From the NCBI GenBank assembly GCA_021413675.1, contig JAIOQA010000539.1:1-38084 (forward strand): a stretch of DNA of 38,084 nt, given 5' to 3'. The notes below the pieces were generated by a model. That model saw only the letters and a program-made list of their open reading frames with translations, had not been told where the DNA came from and made no database searches. The stretch's first letter is position 1. Each line of letters starts with the position of its first letter. The position numbers and the translations under genes are program-made. The DNA is from Deltaproteobacteria bacterium (lineage in GTDB: Bacteria > Myxococcota_A > Polyangia > Haliangiales > Haliangiaceae). Shown piece after piece: positions 25,530 through 33,344 of the stretch.

Positions 25530-25577
25530 ATAGCGGCGACCAAACGCGCTCTGTCCCCCACACCTGGAGTCACTCCG

Positions 25578-25745
25578 ATGAACAAGACCAAGAAGAAGCT
25601 CACCCTCCGCATCGACACCGTCCGCGTCCTCGACGCGTCGAAGCTCGCCGACGCGGCCGGCGGCGTGATCTACAGCCGTCAGCTGCTCTGCGGCAGCGGC
25701 AATGCGGTCTGCGAGAGCTGGATCGCCTGCTCGTACATCTGCTGA
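25578..25745 (+). CDS. GG-leader Cys-rich RiPP precursor (lanthipeptide-like), copy 3
   Basis: The 55-aa peptide has a TGGAGT ribosome site 7 bases before ATG. The leader MNKTKKKLTLRIDTVRVLDA, continuing SKLADAAGG, follows the same pattern as copies 1 and 2. The 26-residue core contains four Cys in spaced pairs (LLCGSGNAVCESW and IACSYIC) and four Ser, with no Thr. The last residue is Cys, as in several thioether-bridged peptides. The gene has its own -24/-12 element and a strong hairpin terminator 22 bases after the stop, so it looks like a complete single-gene transcription unit. Lanthionine formation is inferred from the leader type; disulfide-bonded peptide is the alternative. Confidence 0.78.
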   Translation: MNKTKKKLTLRIDTVRVLDASKLADAAGGVIYSRQLLCGSGNAVCESWIACSYIC

Positions 25746-25766
25746 TCCAACGGTAGGTCGGCGAGG

Positions 25767-25807
25767 AGGCCCGCACGCGCAGTCCGCGTGGCGGGCCTTC
25801 TTTCTTT
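25767..25807 (+). terminator. Rho-independent terminator after precursor 3
   Basis: The arms AGGCCCGCACGCG and CGCGTGGCGGGCCT pair with one bulged G around the loop CAGTC (13 base pairs, mostly GC), followed by TCTTTCTTT. It is 22 bases past the stop of the precursor at 25578. Confidence 0.85.
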
Positions 25808-25824
25808 GGACCAAGCGGGTGCGG

Positions 25825-25875
25825 TCAGCGGTCCGGGCGGAACACCAGCGACTGATGCGCGGAGATCCCGGCGCG
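25825..25875 (-). pseudogene. Orphan 3' end of the thioredoxin-reductase-like gene
   Basis: This stretch encodes RAGISAHQSLVFRPDR and a stop, against RAGISAHQSLVFRN in the intact gene at 27887. The DNA at 25839-25875 is identical to 27895-27931 except for one base, so the copy is recent. It is joined in frame to the transposase scrap at 25876-26049 and has no start of its own. Confidence 0.75.
25839..25875 (+). repeat. 37-base direct repeat, left copy
   Basis: It matches 27895-27931 at 36 of 37 bases (31 identical in a row, one mismatch, five identical). It lies within the orphan reductase tail. Confidence 0.85.
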
Positions 25876-26049
25876 GTTGGTCACGGCATAGACGAGCTTG
25901 CTCATCACGTCGGTGGGCTCGACAAGGCGAACCAGGCACGGCGGCTCGCTGGCCCAGAAGTTCTCCCGGCGCCCGCGCAGCGCGTTCATCGCCTTGGCGA
26001 CGAGCTTGTGCAGGCGCTCGGTGAACTCGACGATGCGCCCGTCGTTCAC
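25876..26049 (-). pseudogene. Fragment of a transposase (IS200/REP-associated-like family)
   Basis: About 58 codons read VNDGRIVEFTERLHKLVAKA, then MNALRGRRENFWASEPPCLV and RLVEPTDVMSKLVYAVTN. The pattern LVAKAMNA-x-RGR-x-ENFW-x-SE, then VEP-x-DV-x-K-x-VYA-x-TN, is what I recall from Y1-type transposases of myxobacteria, where it lies in the middle of a roughly 300-aa protein and continues NPV. Here the N-terminal catalytic HUH part is absent, and the fragment switches at TNR into the duplicated reductase tail. Its upstream end touches the stop of the gene at 26046. It is a non-functional remnant marking past transposition. The family call is from memory of motifs, not from a search. Confidence 0.6.
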
Positions 26050-26504
26050 GCGCGCGTGAAGCGCATCTCCCAGTTGGTCTCCCATGTGGTGCCGGCATCG
26101 GGCGAGAAGTCCTGCGCCCAGATGGGCTGCTCGCGATGGGCGGTCCAGCGGAAGCGGACACGAATCCGCCGACCGCCGAGGACGTCGTCGCACTCGAACG
26201 TGCCGATCGCGCCGTCGAACCGGCCGACCACCGGCGGATCCAGGCGACCCGGGTTGCGCGCGTCGAGCCACCAGATCGACCACAGTCCGGTGGCAGGGTC
26301 GTGGCTTCGCAGCGTCGCGGCCCGGTAGGTGCCGCCCGGCATGTCGAGCACGTTGTCGTCGATGTTGCCGTGTCCGCCGAGCAGCGGCCAGGCGGAACAG
26401 GTGCCCGTGAAGTCCGTCCACGTAGTGCACCCGACGAGGCGGGCGTCGAGGCGACGGTGCGCGACCCGCCATCGCCCGTGCAGGAAGTCGAAGTCATTGG
26501 TCAT
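26046..26504 (-). CDS. DUF1579-like protein
   Basis: This is a 152-aa soluble protein. It opens MTNDFDFLHGRWRVAHRRLD, a hallmark start of this family, followed by TTWTDFTGTCSAWPLLGGHG, TLRSHDPATGLWSIWWLDAR, VVGRFDGAIGTFECDDVLGG and FSPDAGTTWETNWEMRFTR. These Trp-rich strands suggest a small beta-barrel (lipocalin-like) fold. No enzymatic role is established for the family and no catalytic residues can be named. The gene is complete. Its stop overlaps the transposase remnant, and it lies between the two copies of the 37-base repeat, so it may have been carried in with that segment. Confidence 0.75.
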   Translation of the reverse strand: MTNDFDFLHGRWRVAHRRLDARLVGCTTWTDFTGTCSAWPLLGGHGNIDDNVLDMPGGTYRAATLRSHDPATGLWSIWWLDARNPGRLDPPVVGRFDGAIGTFECDDVLGGRRIRVRFRWTAHREQPIWAQDFSPDAGTTWETNWEMRFTRA

Positions 26505-26631
26505 GGCCGCAGCATCTGGCGGAAGACTGTCAGCCTATGGTCAGCTTTGAGCGTGCGCGCGGGCGATGGGCCTCGACCGTCGCGACTCGCCCCGGAGGCG
26601 GACGGGTACCGCCGGCCCCCGGTCGGGGCGC

Positions 26632-27771
26632 TCACTGCTGAATGCAGTAGAAGCGCATCTCCGCGCTGCACGACTGCGTGGCGAAGCTCGTGCCCGGCCC
26701 CGCGGCATCGGCCATGACGACGGATCCGGAGATGTCGGCGTACGTCCCCGACGTTACCTGTTCGGTGCCGGTGCCCCACGTGTTGCAGTCGAACGGCGAG
26801 GCGGTCGCGAAGCTGGCATCGCCGCCAGTCCACACCCAGGCGCGATTGACGTACTCCTTGCCGTCGGCGGTGACCGCGATCGGGGCGTCGAGCGCGGGGC
26901 CGTCGAACACCGACGGCGTGTGCGCGATCTCGACGCCGTCGGGCCGGACCACGGCGGCGCCGGCAAGCGCGACGCGCGACACGGGTGGTGACTGCCACCA
27001 GCCGAGGAGCGCGACGTACGTACCCGGGAGGCCGGCGTTGCCCGCCTCGACCGCGCAGGCGTGGTCGAGGTTCTCGAGCGACGCGCCGCTTCTCGTGTCG
27101 CGGGAGATGAACGCGATGTGCCCGGTGGCGTGCGGCGCGGGCGCTGGCGTCTTCGAGTCGACCTGGAAGCAGTAGAGGTGGGCCTGATCGGCGCACGTCA
27201 GCGATCCGCGGCTGTCGTTGGCGAAGCGGAGCGCGGACTCCGGGTGCGAGCCCACGCAGGTGCCGTTCGGGCTGTCGCCGACCCAGTCTCCGCACCACGG
27301 GCCAGCGGTAGATCCGTCGCCGTTCGAACCGGTGCGCACCTGTTCGCCGAGCGCGACCGTCGCCCCGTTCTCGTCGAGCCGCGGCGGGTAGAGGATGTGG
27401 CCGGCGGCGACGTCCGCGGCCGACCGCGCGAACGGCTTGCCGTCGGGGCGGACCCAGCCGGGCGCGTTCTCGAGGCGGTCGATCGCGTTGACGGTCGAGG
27501 ACGACAGGAACGCGCGAAAGGTGCCGTGCAGCCCGGCCGCGGCGGCGCGCTGGCTGCAGATCGCGTCGGCTCCGTCGAGGCCGCCGAGGTTGGCGGTGTG
27601 GACGGTGGAGGTCACGAACATGACGTTGGGGGACGACGGGGCGTCGGGCGCGCCGTCGGGTGGCGGGGAGTCAGGCATCGCGTCGATCGCGGCGGTTGCG
27701 GCGTCGGGCGAGGCGGTGCCGCCGTGACAGGCGGCGGTGAAGATCGCAAGGTAGGCCAAGGCAGCGCGCAT
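26632..27771 (-). CDS. Lipoprotein with two endostatin-like (collagen NC10/DUF1554-type) domains
   Basis: The 379-aa protein has a lipoprotein signal (MRAALAYLAIFTAAC; lipid-bearing Cys15), an Ala/Pro/Asp-rich tether to residue 48, and two similar domains, about 49-203 and 215-379. Domain 1 has TANLGGLDGADAICSQRAAA and GTFRAFLSSSTVNAIDRL. Domain 2 has ASLENLDHACAVEAGNAGLP and TYVALLGWW; both end in Cys-containing YCFQ/YCIQ strands. This is the C-type-lectin-like fold of endostatin, found in many predatory and environmental bacteria as secreted proteins of unknown ligand. Paired Cys residues suggest disulfides in the envelope. The gene is monocistronic and lies between the two 37-base repeat copies. 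Surface location and binding function are inference. Confidence 0.72.
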   Translation of the reverse strand: MRAALAYLAIFTAACHGGTASPDAATAAIDAMPDSPPPDGAPDAPSSPNVMFVTSTVHTANLGGLDGADAICSQRAAAAGLHGTFRAFLSSSTVNAIDRLENAPGWVRPDGKPFARSAADVAAGHILYPPRLDENGATVALGEQVRTGSNGDGSTAGPWCGDWVGDSPNGTCVGSHPESALRFANDSRGSLTCADQAHLYCFQVDSKTPAPAPHATGHIAFISRDTRSGASLENLDHACAVEAGNAGLPGTYVALLGWWQSPPVSRVALAGAAVVRPDGVEIAHTPSVFDGPALDAPIAVTADGKEYVNRAWVWTGGDASFATASPFDCNTWGTGTEQVTSGTYADISGSVVMADAAGPGTSFATQSCSAEMRFYCIQQ

Positions 27772-27886
27772 GCCACCCAGGTGGCCACGCGTCCCCGTCC
27801 ATGTCGCCGCGAAGGATCGGCAAGGTCATGCAATCCACGTGCGCGAGCGGCAGGATCTCAGCGTCCTCCTCGGGAGTCGCAACGCT

Positions 27887-28786
27887 TCAGTTCCGGAACA
27901 CCAGCGACTGATGCGCGGAGATCCCCGCGCGCGTCCCGTCGGCGACCGCGAACGCGACCGCCGGTGACTGCGAGCCGACATCGCCGCAGGCGTAGACACC
28001 GGGGACGGTGGTCTCCTTCAGCGGATCGGTCTTGTAGTAGGCGCCGAGCGGGCCGGTATCGAGCTCGCAGCCGAGCTGCGCGGCGAAGCGATCGCGGATG
28101 ATCGTGCGGGTCGCGAGGAACAGGCCGTCGGCGCGGTGGGTGCGGCCGTCGCGGAGGTGGAGATCGATGTGCGGGGCGTCGCCGCTGACCCGGACGACGG
28201 GCGTGCGCTCGACGGTGATCGCGCGCGCGGCGAGGGTGGCGAGCTCGGCGGCGTCGGGCTCGAAGGCGCCGTCGAGGAAGAACGTGGCCTGGCCGGGTCC
28301 GGCCCACTCGGCGACGAGCACGGCGTGGTGCATCGACTGCGGGCCGGTGGCGAGGATCGCGATCGCGCCGAGCTCGCGCTCGTAGCCGTCGCAGTAGGGG
28401 CAGTTGAAGGCGGACTGACCCCACCGCTCGGCGAGGCCGGCGATCGCGGGGAGCTCGTCGGACACGCCGGTGGCGATGATGACGCGACGGGCCTGGTGCT
28501 CGTCATCGCCACAGCGCACGGCGAAGCCCCCCTCGATCACGCGCGCGGCGTCGACCGTGCCCTCGAGGAACGTCACGGTGGGGTAACGCGCGACGTCCTG
28601 GCGGCCGAGCGCGGCGATGGCGGCGGGCGACTGGCCATCGCGCGTGAGGAAGCCGTGGGCGTGCTGGACGAAGCGATTGCGGCGCTGGCCGGCGTCGATG
28701 ACGAGCACGCTGCGGCGCGCGCGGGCAAGCTGGAGCGCGGCGGCGAGTCCGGCGTAGCTGCCGCCGATGATGATGACGTCATGCAT
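27887..28786 (-). CDS. Thioredoxin-reductase-like FAD/NAD(P) oxidoreductase
   Basis: 299 aa from ATG 28786, preceded by a strong AAGGAG site; the longer open frame upstream is not coding. The FAD motif is IIIGGSYAGLAAA at residues 5-17, the redox pair is CPYC (129-132) in FNCPYCDGYE, and the second FAD site is PGVYACGDVG near the C-terminus. A dinucleotide motif at residues 140-150 (GAIAILATG) is less canonical. Proteins of this size and CPYC motif reduce thioredoxin-like partners or act as stand-alone dithiol oxidases; some RiPP and antibiotic clusters use such enzymes to form disulfides. The Cys-rich precursors 2 kb away make that worth noting but do not prove a link. The last codons are duplicated at 25825. 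Confidence 0.82.
   Translation of the reverse strand: MHDVIIIGGSYAGLAAALQLARARRSVLVIDAGQRRNRFVQHAHGFLTRDGQSPAAIAALGRQDVARYPTVTFLEGTVDAARVIEGGFAVRCGDDEHQARRVIIATGVSDELPAIAGLAERWGQSAFNCPYCDGYERELGAIAILATGPQSMHHAVLVAEWAGPGQATFFLDGAFEPDAAELATLAARAITVERTPVVRVSGDAPHIDLHLRDGRTHRADGLFLATRTIIRDRFAAQLGCELDTGPLGAYYKTDPLKETTVPGVYACGDVGSQSPAVAFAVADGTRAGISAHQSLVFRN
27895..27931 (+). repeat. 37-base direct repeat, right copy
   Basis: This is the source copy, within the 3' end of the intact reductase gene; 36 of 37 bases match 25839-25875. The pair brackets a 2.1-kb segment with the transposase scrap, the DUF1579-like gene and the endostatin-like gene. Confidence 0.85.
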
Positions 28787-28878
28787 GGGAGATCTCCTTC
28801 GTGGTGCGCGTCGCGCGAGTGGGGCGACCGCCAGCCTGCAGCCAGCTAGACGGTTCGCCCGGGCCGCATTACACCTGA

Positions 28879-29814
28879 TCAGCGCGCGGCGAAGAAGTTC
28901 CAGACCGTCGTGGCCTGCTCCGACCACGGGGCGTGGCCGAGGCCGTCGATGAAGCAGGCGATCACCGGGTGATCGGCGGGCGTCTCCTGCGAGATCACGC
29001 ACGGTGACGGGAGCGACGGCGACGTGGCGAACGTGACGCCGCTGTGCGGCGCGGGGCTGTTCCAGTACACCCAGTGCTCGAAGGCCTGCCAGCCGCCCTC
29101 GAGCGTGGCGGGGTTGGGATCGTTGTGAACCACGTTGTCGGCATTGCCATGGATGACGAGCGCCGGCACCGGCGGCGTCGGGCACACGAGCCGACCGTCG
29201 CCGTTGTAGTCGCCCCAGTAGGGCCCGCCGCCCGATTGCGGCGCGATCGCGCGGAGCACGTCGCCGCGCTCGCACGCGAGGTGGTTGACGAAGAAGCCGC
29301 CGCGCGAGAAGCCGGTCGCGAAGATGCGGTGCGGATCGACGCAGTAGTGGGCCTCGATCTCGGTCACGAGCGCATCGAACAGCGCGATGTCATCGTTGGC
29401 GGCGGGCAGCCCCTCGAGATCCCACCAGCCATCCGCGCGCGAGATGCCGTCGGGATAGACGAAGATCGCGCCGCCCGCCGCGGGCGCTTCGAGGCCAAGC
29501 GAGCTGCGGATGCCCGCCCCGGTGCCGCCGTCGCCGTGGAACGCGAACACGATCGGCAGCGCGGCATCGATCGACGCGGTCGCCGGCACCGACAGGACGT
29601 AGGTGCGGGTCGCGTTGCGCACGGTGATCGACTGCGCGGTCAGCACGCCGGTCGGTCCCATCGCGAGACCCGCACATGCGGCGGCATCGGGCGCGGGCGT
29701 CGCATCGATCGCGCTGCCGGTGCTGTCGACGGTGCTCGCGCTCGCATCGACCACCGCCGCGCCACCGCCGCACCCGAGCATCGACAGGGTCGCGTAGAGC
29801 CAGGCGCGGGTCAT
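28879..29814 (-). CDS. Secreted lipoprotein esterase, PHB-depolymerase/feruloyl-esterase-like (LpqC type)
   Basis: The 311-aa product starts at ATG 29814 so that the lipobox LSMLGC (Cys15) follows a short signal. After an Ala/Asp/Ser-rich tether comes an alpha/beta-hydrolase domain: YVLSVPATASIDAALPIVFA, the oxyanion region FHGDGGTG, YPDGISRADGWWD, the nucleophile elbow GFSRGG (Ser170) and a C-terminal GLGHAPW with the catalytic His. The family cleaves polyesters or feruloyl and acetyl esters on the outside of the cell; the substrate cannot be read. The in-frame ATG at 29919 would add an Arg-rich stretch and place the signal peptide internally, so I reject it. It is divergent from the cytochrome gene at 29898, with 83 bases between. 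Confidence 0.8.
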   Translation of the reverse strand: MTRAWLYATLSMLGCGGGAAVVDASASTVDSTGSAIDATPAPDAAACAGLAMGPTGVLTAQSITVRNATRTYVLSVPATASIDAALPIVFAFHGDGGTGAGIRSSLGLEAPAAGGAIFVYPDGISRADGWWDLEGLPAANDDIALFDALVTEIEAHYCVDPHRIFATGFSRGGFFVNHLACERGDVLRAIAPQSGGGPYWGDYNGDGRLVCPTPPVPALVIHGNADNVVHNDPNPATLEGGWQAFEHWVYWNSPAPHSGVTFATSPSLPSPCVISQETPADHPVIACFIDGLGHAPWSEQATTVWNFFAAR

Positions 29815-29897
29815 GCTCGCAGCATCGCATCGCCGCCGGGCGAAATGGGGCGAATGCGCGAGTTGCCGCCCGCGGCGGAGTGCGGAACCCTGTCGCC

Positions 29898-30365
29898 ATG
29901 ACGCGAGCCCGTTGTGCAAGCGCGATGCTCCTCGGTGCGCTGTTCGCGGCCTGCGCGCGCGGCGAGGCGCCCGAGGCGGCGCAGGTCGACTTCGGCACCG
30001 TGATGGCCGAGATCGGGCGGCGCTTCGAGCTGCTGGGCCGCGCGTCGCTCGCCGGTCGCTACGAGCTCGCCGACTATCAGCTCGGCGAGCTCGAGGAGGC
30101 CTTCACCGAGGCGCTGCCCCACGCGTCACCGCCGAAGGAGGGCCACCCCGAGGTGCTGCCGCCGCTGGTGAGCGGGTTCGTGCAGACCGCGATCCCCGAT
30201 CTGCGCGCCGCGATCGCGGCGCACGACCGCGCGACGATCGACGCCGCCTTCGCGCGCACCGCGACCCTGTGCAACCGCTGCCACGCGGAGTCGGGCCACG
30301 GCTTCATCGAGGTGCCGACCGCGGCGGGCCGGAGTGTGCCGAGCACGGAGCCGGTCGCGCCGTAG
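29898..30365 (+). CDS. Monohaem c-type cytochrome-like lipoprotein
   Basis: The 155-aa protein has a lipoprotein signal (MTRARCASAMLLGALFAAC; Cys19) and a helical body (VMAEIGRRFELLGRASLAGR; LGELEEAFTEALPH), ending with a single haem c motif CNRCH at residues 125-129. The arrangement (four-helix body, C-terminal CxxCH) is like cytochrome c'-type or small electron-carrier lipoproteins. It would sit in the periplasm, attached to a membrane. A sixth haem ligand cannot be assigned. The coding frame extends upstream to 29676, but only this ATG gives a proper signal peptide. No cytochrome biogenesis genes are adjacent. Confidence 0.75.
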   Translation: MTRARCASAMLLGALFAACARGEAPEAAQVDFGTVMAEIGRRFELLGRASLAGRYELADYQLGELEEAFTEALPHASPPKEGHPEVLPPLVSGFVQTAIPDLRAAIAAHDRATIDAAFARTATLCNRCHAESGHGFIEVPTAAGRSVPSTEPVAP

Positions 30366-30376
30366 GCGTGGCGCGC

Positions 30377-30682
30377 CTAACGACGCCGAGCCCAGTAGTC
30401 GGGACGACGTCGGGCGTGGGCGATCGCGAGCACTCGGATCGGTGTCGGTTCAGCGGTGACGCGATAGACGACGGGGAACGGGTCGCGCTCGAGCACGAAG
30501 CTGCGGACGTCTTCGCGCGGATTGCGGCGCGGCCATGCCTCGGGATTCTCCGTGATCGCACGCAGGGCGCGTTCCACCGCCTCGACGAACCCCGACGCTG
30601 CAGCAGGCGAATGCGATCGATACCATTGGGCCGCGGCGCGAAGCTCCGCTTCTGCCTGCCGGTGGAGGACGAAGCCTCTCAC
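30377..30682 (-). CDS. RelE/ParE-family toxin
   Basis: The 101-aa protein is of the type II toxin family. It begins MRGFVLHRQAEAELRAAAQW and has the helix YRSHSPAAASGFVEAVERAL, then ENPEAWPRR, and strands RSFVLERDPFPVVYRV and IRVLAIAHARRRPDYWARR, the last matching the common ParE C-terminal HxxRxPxYW. ParE members block gyrase and RelE members cleave ribosome-bound mRNA; the sequence alone does not separate these. It overlaps the antitoxin upstream by four bases (ATGA), the usual coupled order antitoxin-toxin. Complete, with no missing blocks. Confidence 0.88.
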   Translation of the reverse strand: MRGFVLHRQAEAELRAAAQWYRSHSPAAASGFVEAVERALRAITENPEAWPRRNPREDVRSFVLERDPFPVVYRVTAEPTPIRVLAIAHARRRPDYWARRR

Positions 30683-30906
30683 GGGTCGGCGAGGTCGGCC
30701 CGCAGGCGTCGGAGCGCGTCTGCGCCCTCGACGAACGCGGTGTCGTCGTCGTTCGCGCGGCGCTCGATCTCCGCGGTCCAGGCCGCCTCATGCCCCTCGT
30801 CCTCCCCCGGGGCGTCGAGGCTCTCGAGCAGGGCACGCAGTAGCTCTTCCCGAACCTCGCGGGGCAGCTCGAGCGCGTCCTTCACAACCTGGCTCGGGGT
30901 CGCCAT
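30679..30906 (-). CDS. Addiction-module antitoxin component
   Basis: The 75-aa acidic protein is MATPSQVVKDALELPREVRE, then ELLRALLESLDAP. The pattern (L-x-L-P-x-x-x-R-x-x-L-x-x-x-L-x-x-S-L) is that of the putative addiction module component family, normally found directly before a RelE/ParE toxin, as here. It likely wraps and neutralises the toxin; no DNA-binding domain is obvious, so autoregulation is uncertain. An acidic centre (APGEDEGHEA) separates two helices. Confidence 0.85.
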   Translation of the reverse strand: MATPSQVVKDALELPREVREELLRALLESLDAPGEDEGHEAAWTAEIERRANDDDTAFVEGADALRRLRADLADP

Positions 30907-30969
30907 GCCGGAAGTATAGCTCGGCGGCGTGGTGATTCGAAGCGCGCCGTAGGCGTCGCGCGCCTCCGC

Positions 30970-33255
30970 TCACTTCGTCCCGCGGAACCCGACGACGAAT
31001 CCGATGCGGAAGAGCGTGGCCTCATCCGACTCCGGCATGATCTGCGTGAACACGGGGTCGCCGCCGATCGAGGTCCAGCGGTGCGAGAGCTCGGCGTTCA
31101 GGCCCATCGTGAAGCGGCGGCCGGCGGTGTGCATCAGCGCGACGCCGCCGCCGAGCTCGGCGCTGCGCACCGGGCGCGAGGTGTTGGAGCTGTACTTGCC
31201 GATGCCGACGGCGCCGAGGACGTAGGGCCGGATGAGACCGGTCAGCGCGAAGCCGCGCGCGCCGATGCCGAACATGCCGCTGACGTCGCCGCCGGTGACC
31301 TCGGCGAAGAGGTCGCCCTCGACGTGCTGATCGAGCGCGGTGACGCCGGACCACAGGTGCAGGACCGCGATGCCTCCGTTGCGATCGGTCGAGCCGCCGC
31401 CCACGGACATGCCGTTGAGCAGGCCGTAGGGCTTGAACGCGGGCAGGGGCGGCGCGGCGGCGGGGCCGCGGCCGCTGATGCGGGCCTGGAGCTCGTCGAT
31501 GGCGGCGCGCGCGGTGGCGACGCGCGGGAGATCGGCGCCGAGCGCGAGGTAGCGCTGGTACGCATCGACGGCGCCCGCGAGATCGTTCTGGGCCTCGAGC
31601 GCCCGCGCGAGGCCGAGCAGGAGCGGCGGGTGCGCGTGCGCGGCGTAGGCAGCCTCGAGCTTCTTCGCGGCGGTCGCCCAGTCGCCGCGGCGCTCGGCGG
31701 TCATGGCGGCGGCGATCACCGCGGCGATCGGCGGCTGCTTGCCGGCGGCGGCGACCCGCTCGATGCCGCGCAGCTCGAGGTACGTCGCGAGATCCTCGCC
31801 ATTCGTGCGGCTCTCGAACGGCTTGGCGGGCGCGGCGCGCAGCCCGATCACGTGGCCGCGGCGCGTCTTGGAGTCGACGACGACGTACGCGATCATGCCG
31901 TGGCGAAGGCGGCGGACCTCGGCCCAGGGCACGGTCACGCGCGCCGGGCCGCGGTTGGTGTACGTGGTCTTGTAGCCGGCGCACTGCGTGTCGTAGATGA
32001 CCTCGCCGCGCTCGCTGATCTGCACGACCTTGTTGGTCTCGTAGCAGCCGTAGCCCTCGCTGTTCTCCTGCATCTCCTTGCGGAAGGTCACGTCGGCGAG
32101 GTCGCCGCGCCGGCCGACGCTCTCGACCTGCGCCTCGAGCTCGGTGAGCGATCCGATGTCGAGCGCGAGATCGGGCGCGCCGCGGCTCTCGGCGCTGTCG
32201 CCGACGAGGATGTCGAAGTCCCGATCGAGGAGCGGCGGGCCGCCGCGGGTGTGCTCGATCGTCGCCTCCTGCACGCCGCGCTCGCGGGCCGCGGCGAGCT
32301 CTTTCTCACGCGCGCGCTCGCGCTCGATCGACTCCGCCATCGCGCGGCGCAGCTCGCCGCGCTCACCGCCGGCGCCGGCGACGTCCACGAGGAGCTCGCG
32401 ATCGGCCGCGGCCTCGGCCGGGTCGCCGGCGAGGATCGCGAGCTGGGCCTGCAAGCGCGTGAGCGTGCGGCCGAGCGTGGTCGCCGCCATGCAGAACGAC
32501 AGCTCGTGGCCGAGCTCCATGCAGGCGCGCGCGTTGTCACGGCGCAGGGCCTCGATCTCGGCGTGGAGTGCGGGATCGGGCTTCTTCGCGAGGAGCGCCG
32601 CGTCGACGCGCGCGGTGAGCTTGGCGAGGCTCGCCTCCTGATCGGCGCTCGCGACCGCGAGGGTCTCGATGCGGACGCGCGCGTCCTCGAGGGGATCGAG
32701 GAACACGCTGGCCCAGCGCGGCGGCATCGCGGCGACCTGCGCGAGGATCGCAGCGCGGCACGCCTCGGCGCGCCGGTAGAACATCGCGCGCAGCTCGCCA
32801 TCGAGCGGCAGCGCGGTGAGGGTGCGGGCCAGCGCGCGCGGATCGAGCGTGGCGGCGTAGTGGTGGAGATCGGCGAGGCGCGTCGGGTTGAGGCGAAGGC
32901 CGGTGCACTGGCCGGACTCGACGCACGCGATCAGCAAGAGCGCGACGTCGAACGGCTCGGGGTTCGCGAGGTCCATCGCGCCGTAGAGCTCCTTCACGTC
33001 CGAGCTCGCGTAGCCCGAGCGGCCGCACACGAGATCGGCGACGATCTTCGCGCGGCCCTGATACGCGGGCTCGCACCCCGACGGCAGGAGCTGCCCGGCG
33101 TAGTGGACCGTGGTCGGATCGCCGACGAGCGTCGGCTTCGGCAGCGGGGCGCAGGCGGTGGTGAGGACGGTGAGCGCGATCGCGATGCCGAGCATCGGGA
33201 CGGCGCGACCAGGAGCAGGGCGGAGCAGGTTGGCTGACACGGCCCCCGGGAACAC
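30970..33255 (-). CDS. Large lipoprotein with TPR-like section and C-terminal beta-barrel-like domain
   Basis: Up to 761 aa. A signal peptide ends in the lipobox LTTAC (Cys35 from the GTG at 33255; ATG 33195 is an alternative with a shorter n-region). Residues 40-330 are helical and Cys-containing, with a charged coiled-coil-like piece (ESIERERAREKELAAARERG). A central beta part (VVQISERGEVIYDTQCAGYK; RVTVPWAEVRRLRHGMIAYV) follows. A short TPR pair lies near 525-590 (WATAAKKLEAAYAAHAHPPL; GAVDAYQRYLALGADLP). The last 150 residues look like outer-membrane barrel strands ending in LFRIGFVVGFRGTK. I do not recognise the whole. An outer-membrane-associated structural or secretion role is inference. 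Confidence 0.7.
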   Translation of the reverse strand: MFPGAVSANLLRPAPGRAVPMLGIAIALTVLTTACAPLPKPTLVGDPTTVHYAGQLLPSGCEPAYQGRAKIVADLVCGRSGYASSDVKELYGAMDLANPEPFDVALLLIACVESGQCTGLRLNPTRLADLHHYAATLDPRALARTLTALPLDGELRAMFYRRAEACRAAILAQVAAMPPRWASVFLDPLEDARVRIETLAVASADQEASLAKLTARVDAALLAKKPDPALHAEIEALRRDNARACMELGHELSFCMAATTLGRTLTRLQAQLAILAGDPAEAAADRELLVDVAGAGGERGELRRAMAESIERERAREKELAAARERGVQEATIEHTRGGPPLLDRDFDILVGDSAESRGAPDLALDIGSLTELEAQVESVGRRGDLADVTFRKEMQENSEGYGCYETNKVVQISERGEVIYDTQCAGYKTTYTNRGPARVTVPWAEVRRLRHGMIAYVVVDSKTRRGHVIGLRAAPAKPFESRTNGEDLATYLELRGIERVAAAGKQPPIAAVIAAAMTAERRGDWATAAKKLEAAYAAHAHPPLLLGLARALEAQNDLAGAVDAYQRYLALGADLPRVATARAAIDELQARISGRGPAAAPPLPAFKPYGLLNGMSVGGGSTDRNGGIAVLHLWSGVTALDQHVEGDLFAEVTGGDVSGMFGIGARGFALTGLIRPYVLGAVGIGKYSSNTSRPVRSAELGGGVALMHTAGRRFTMGLNAELSHRWTSIGGDPVFTQIMPESDEATLFRIGFVVGFRGTK

Positions 33256-33344
33256 GCGGCCGGACCGCGAGTCTCACGAAAAGTGATCGCGATCGGACAA
33301 GTGCCCGGCAATCCACGCGATCGACCGGGCGATCTGGCGCGCGA

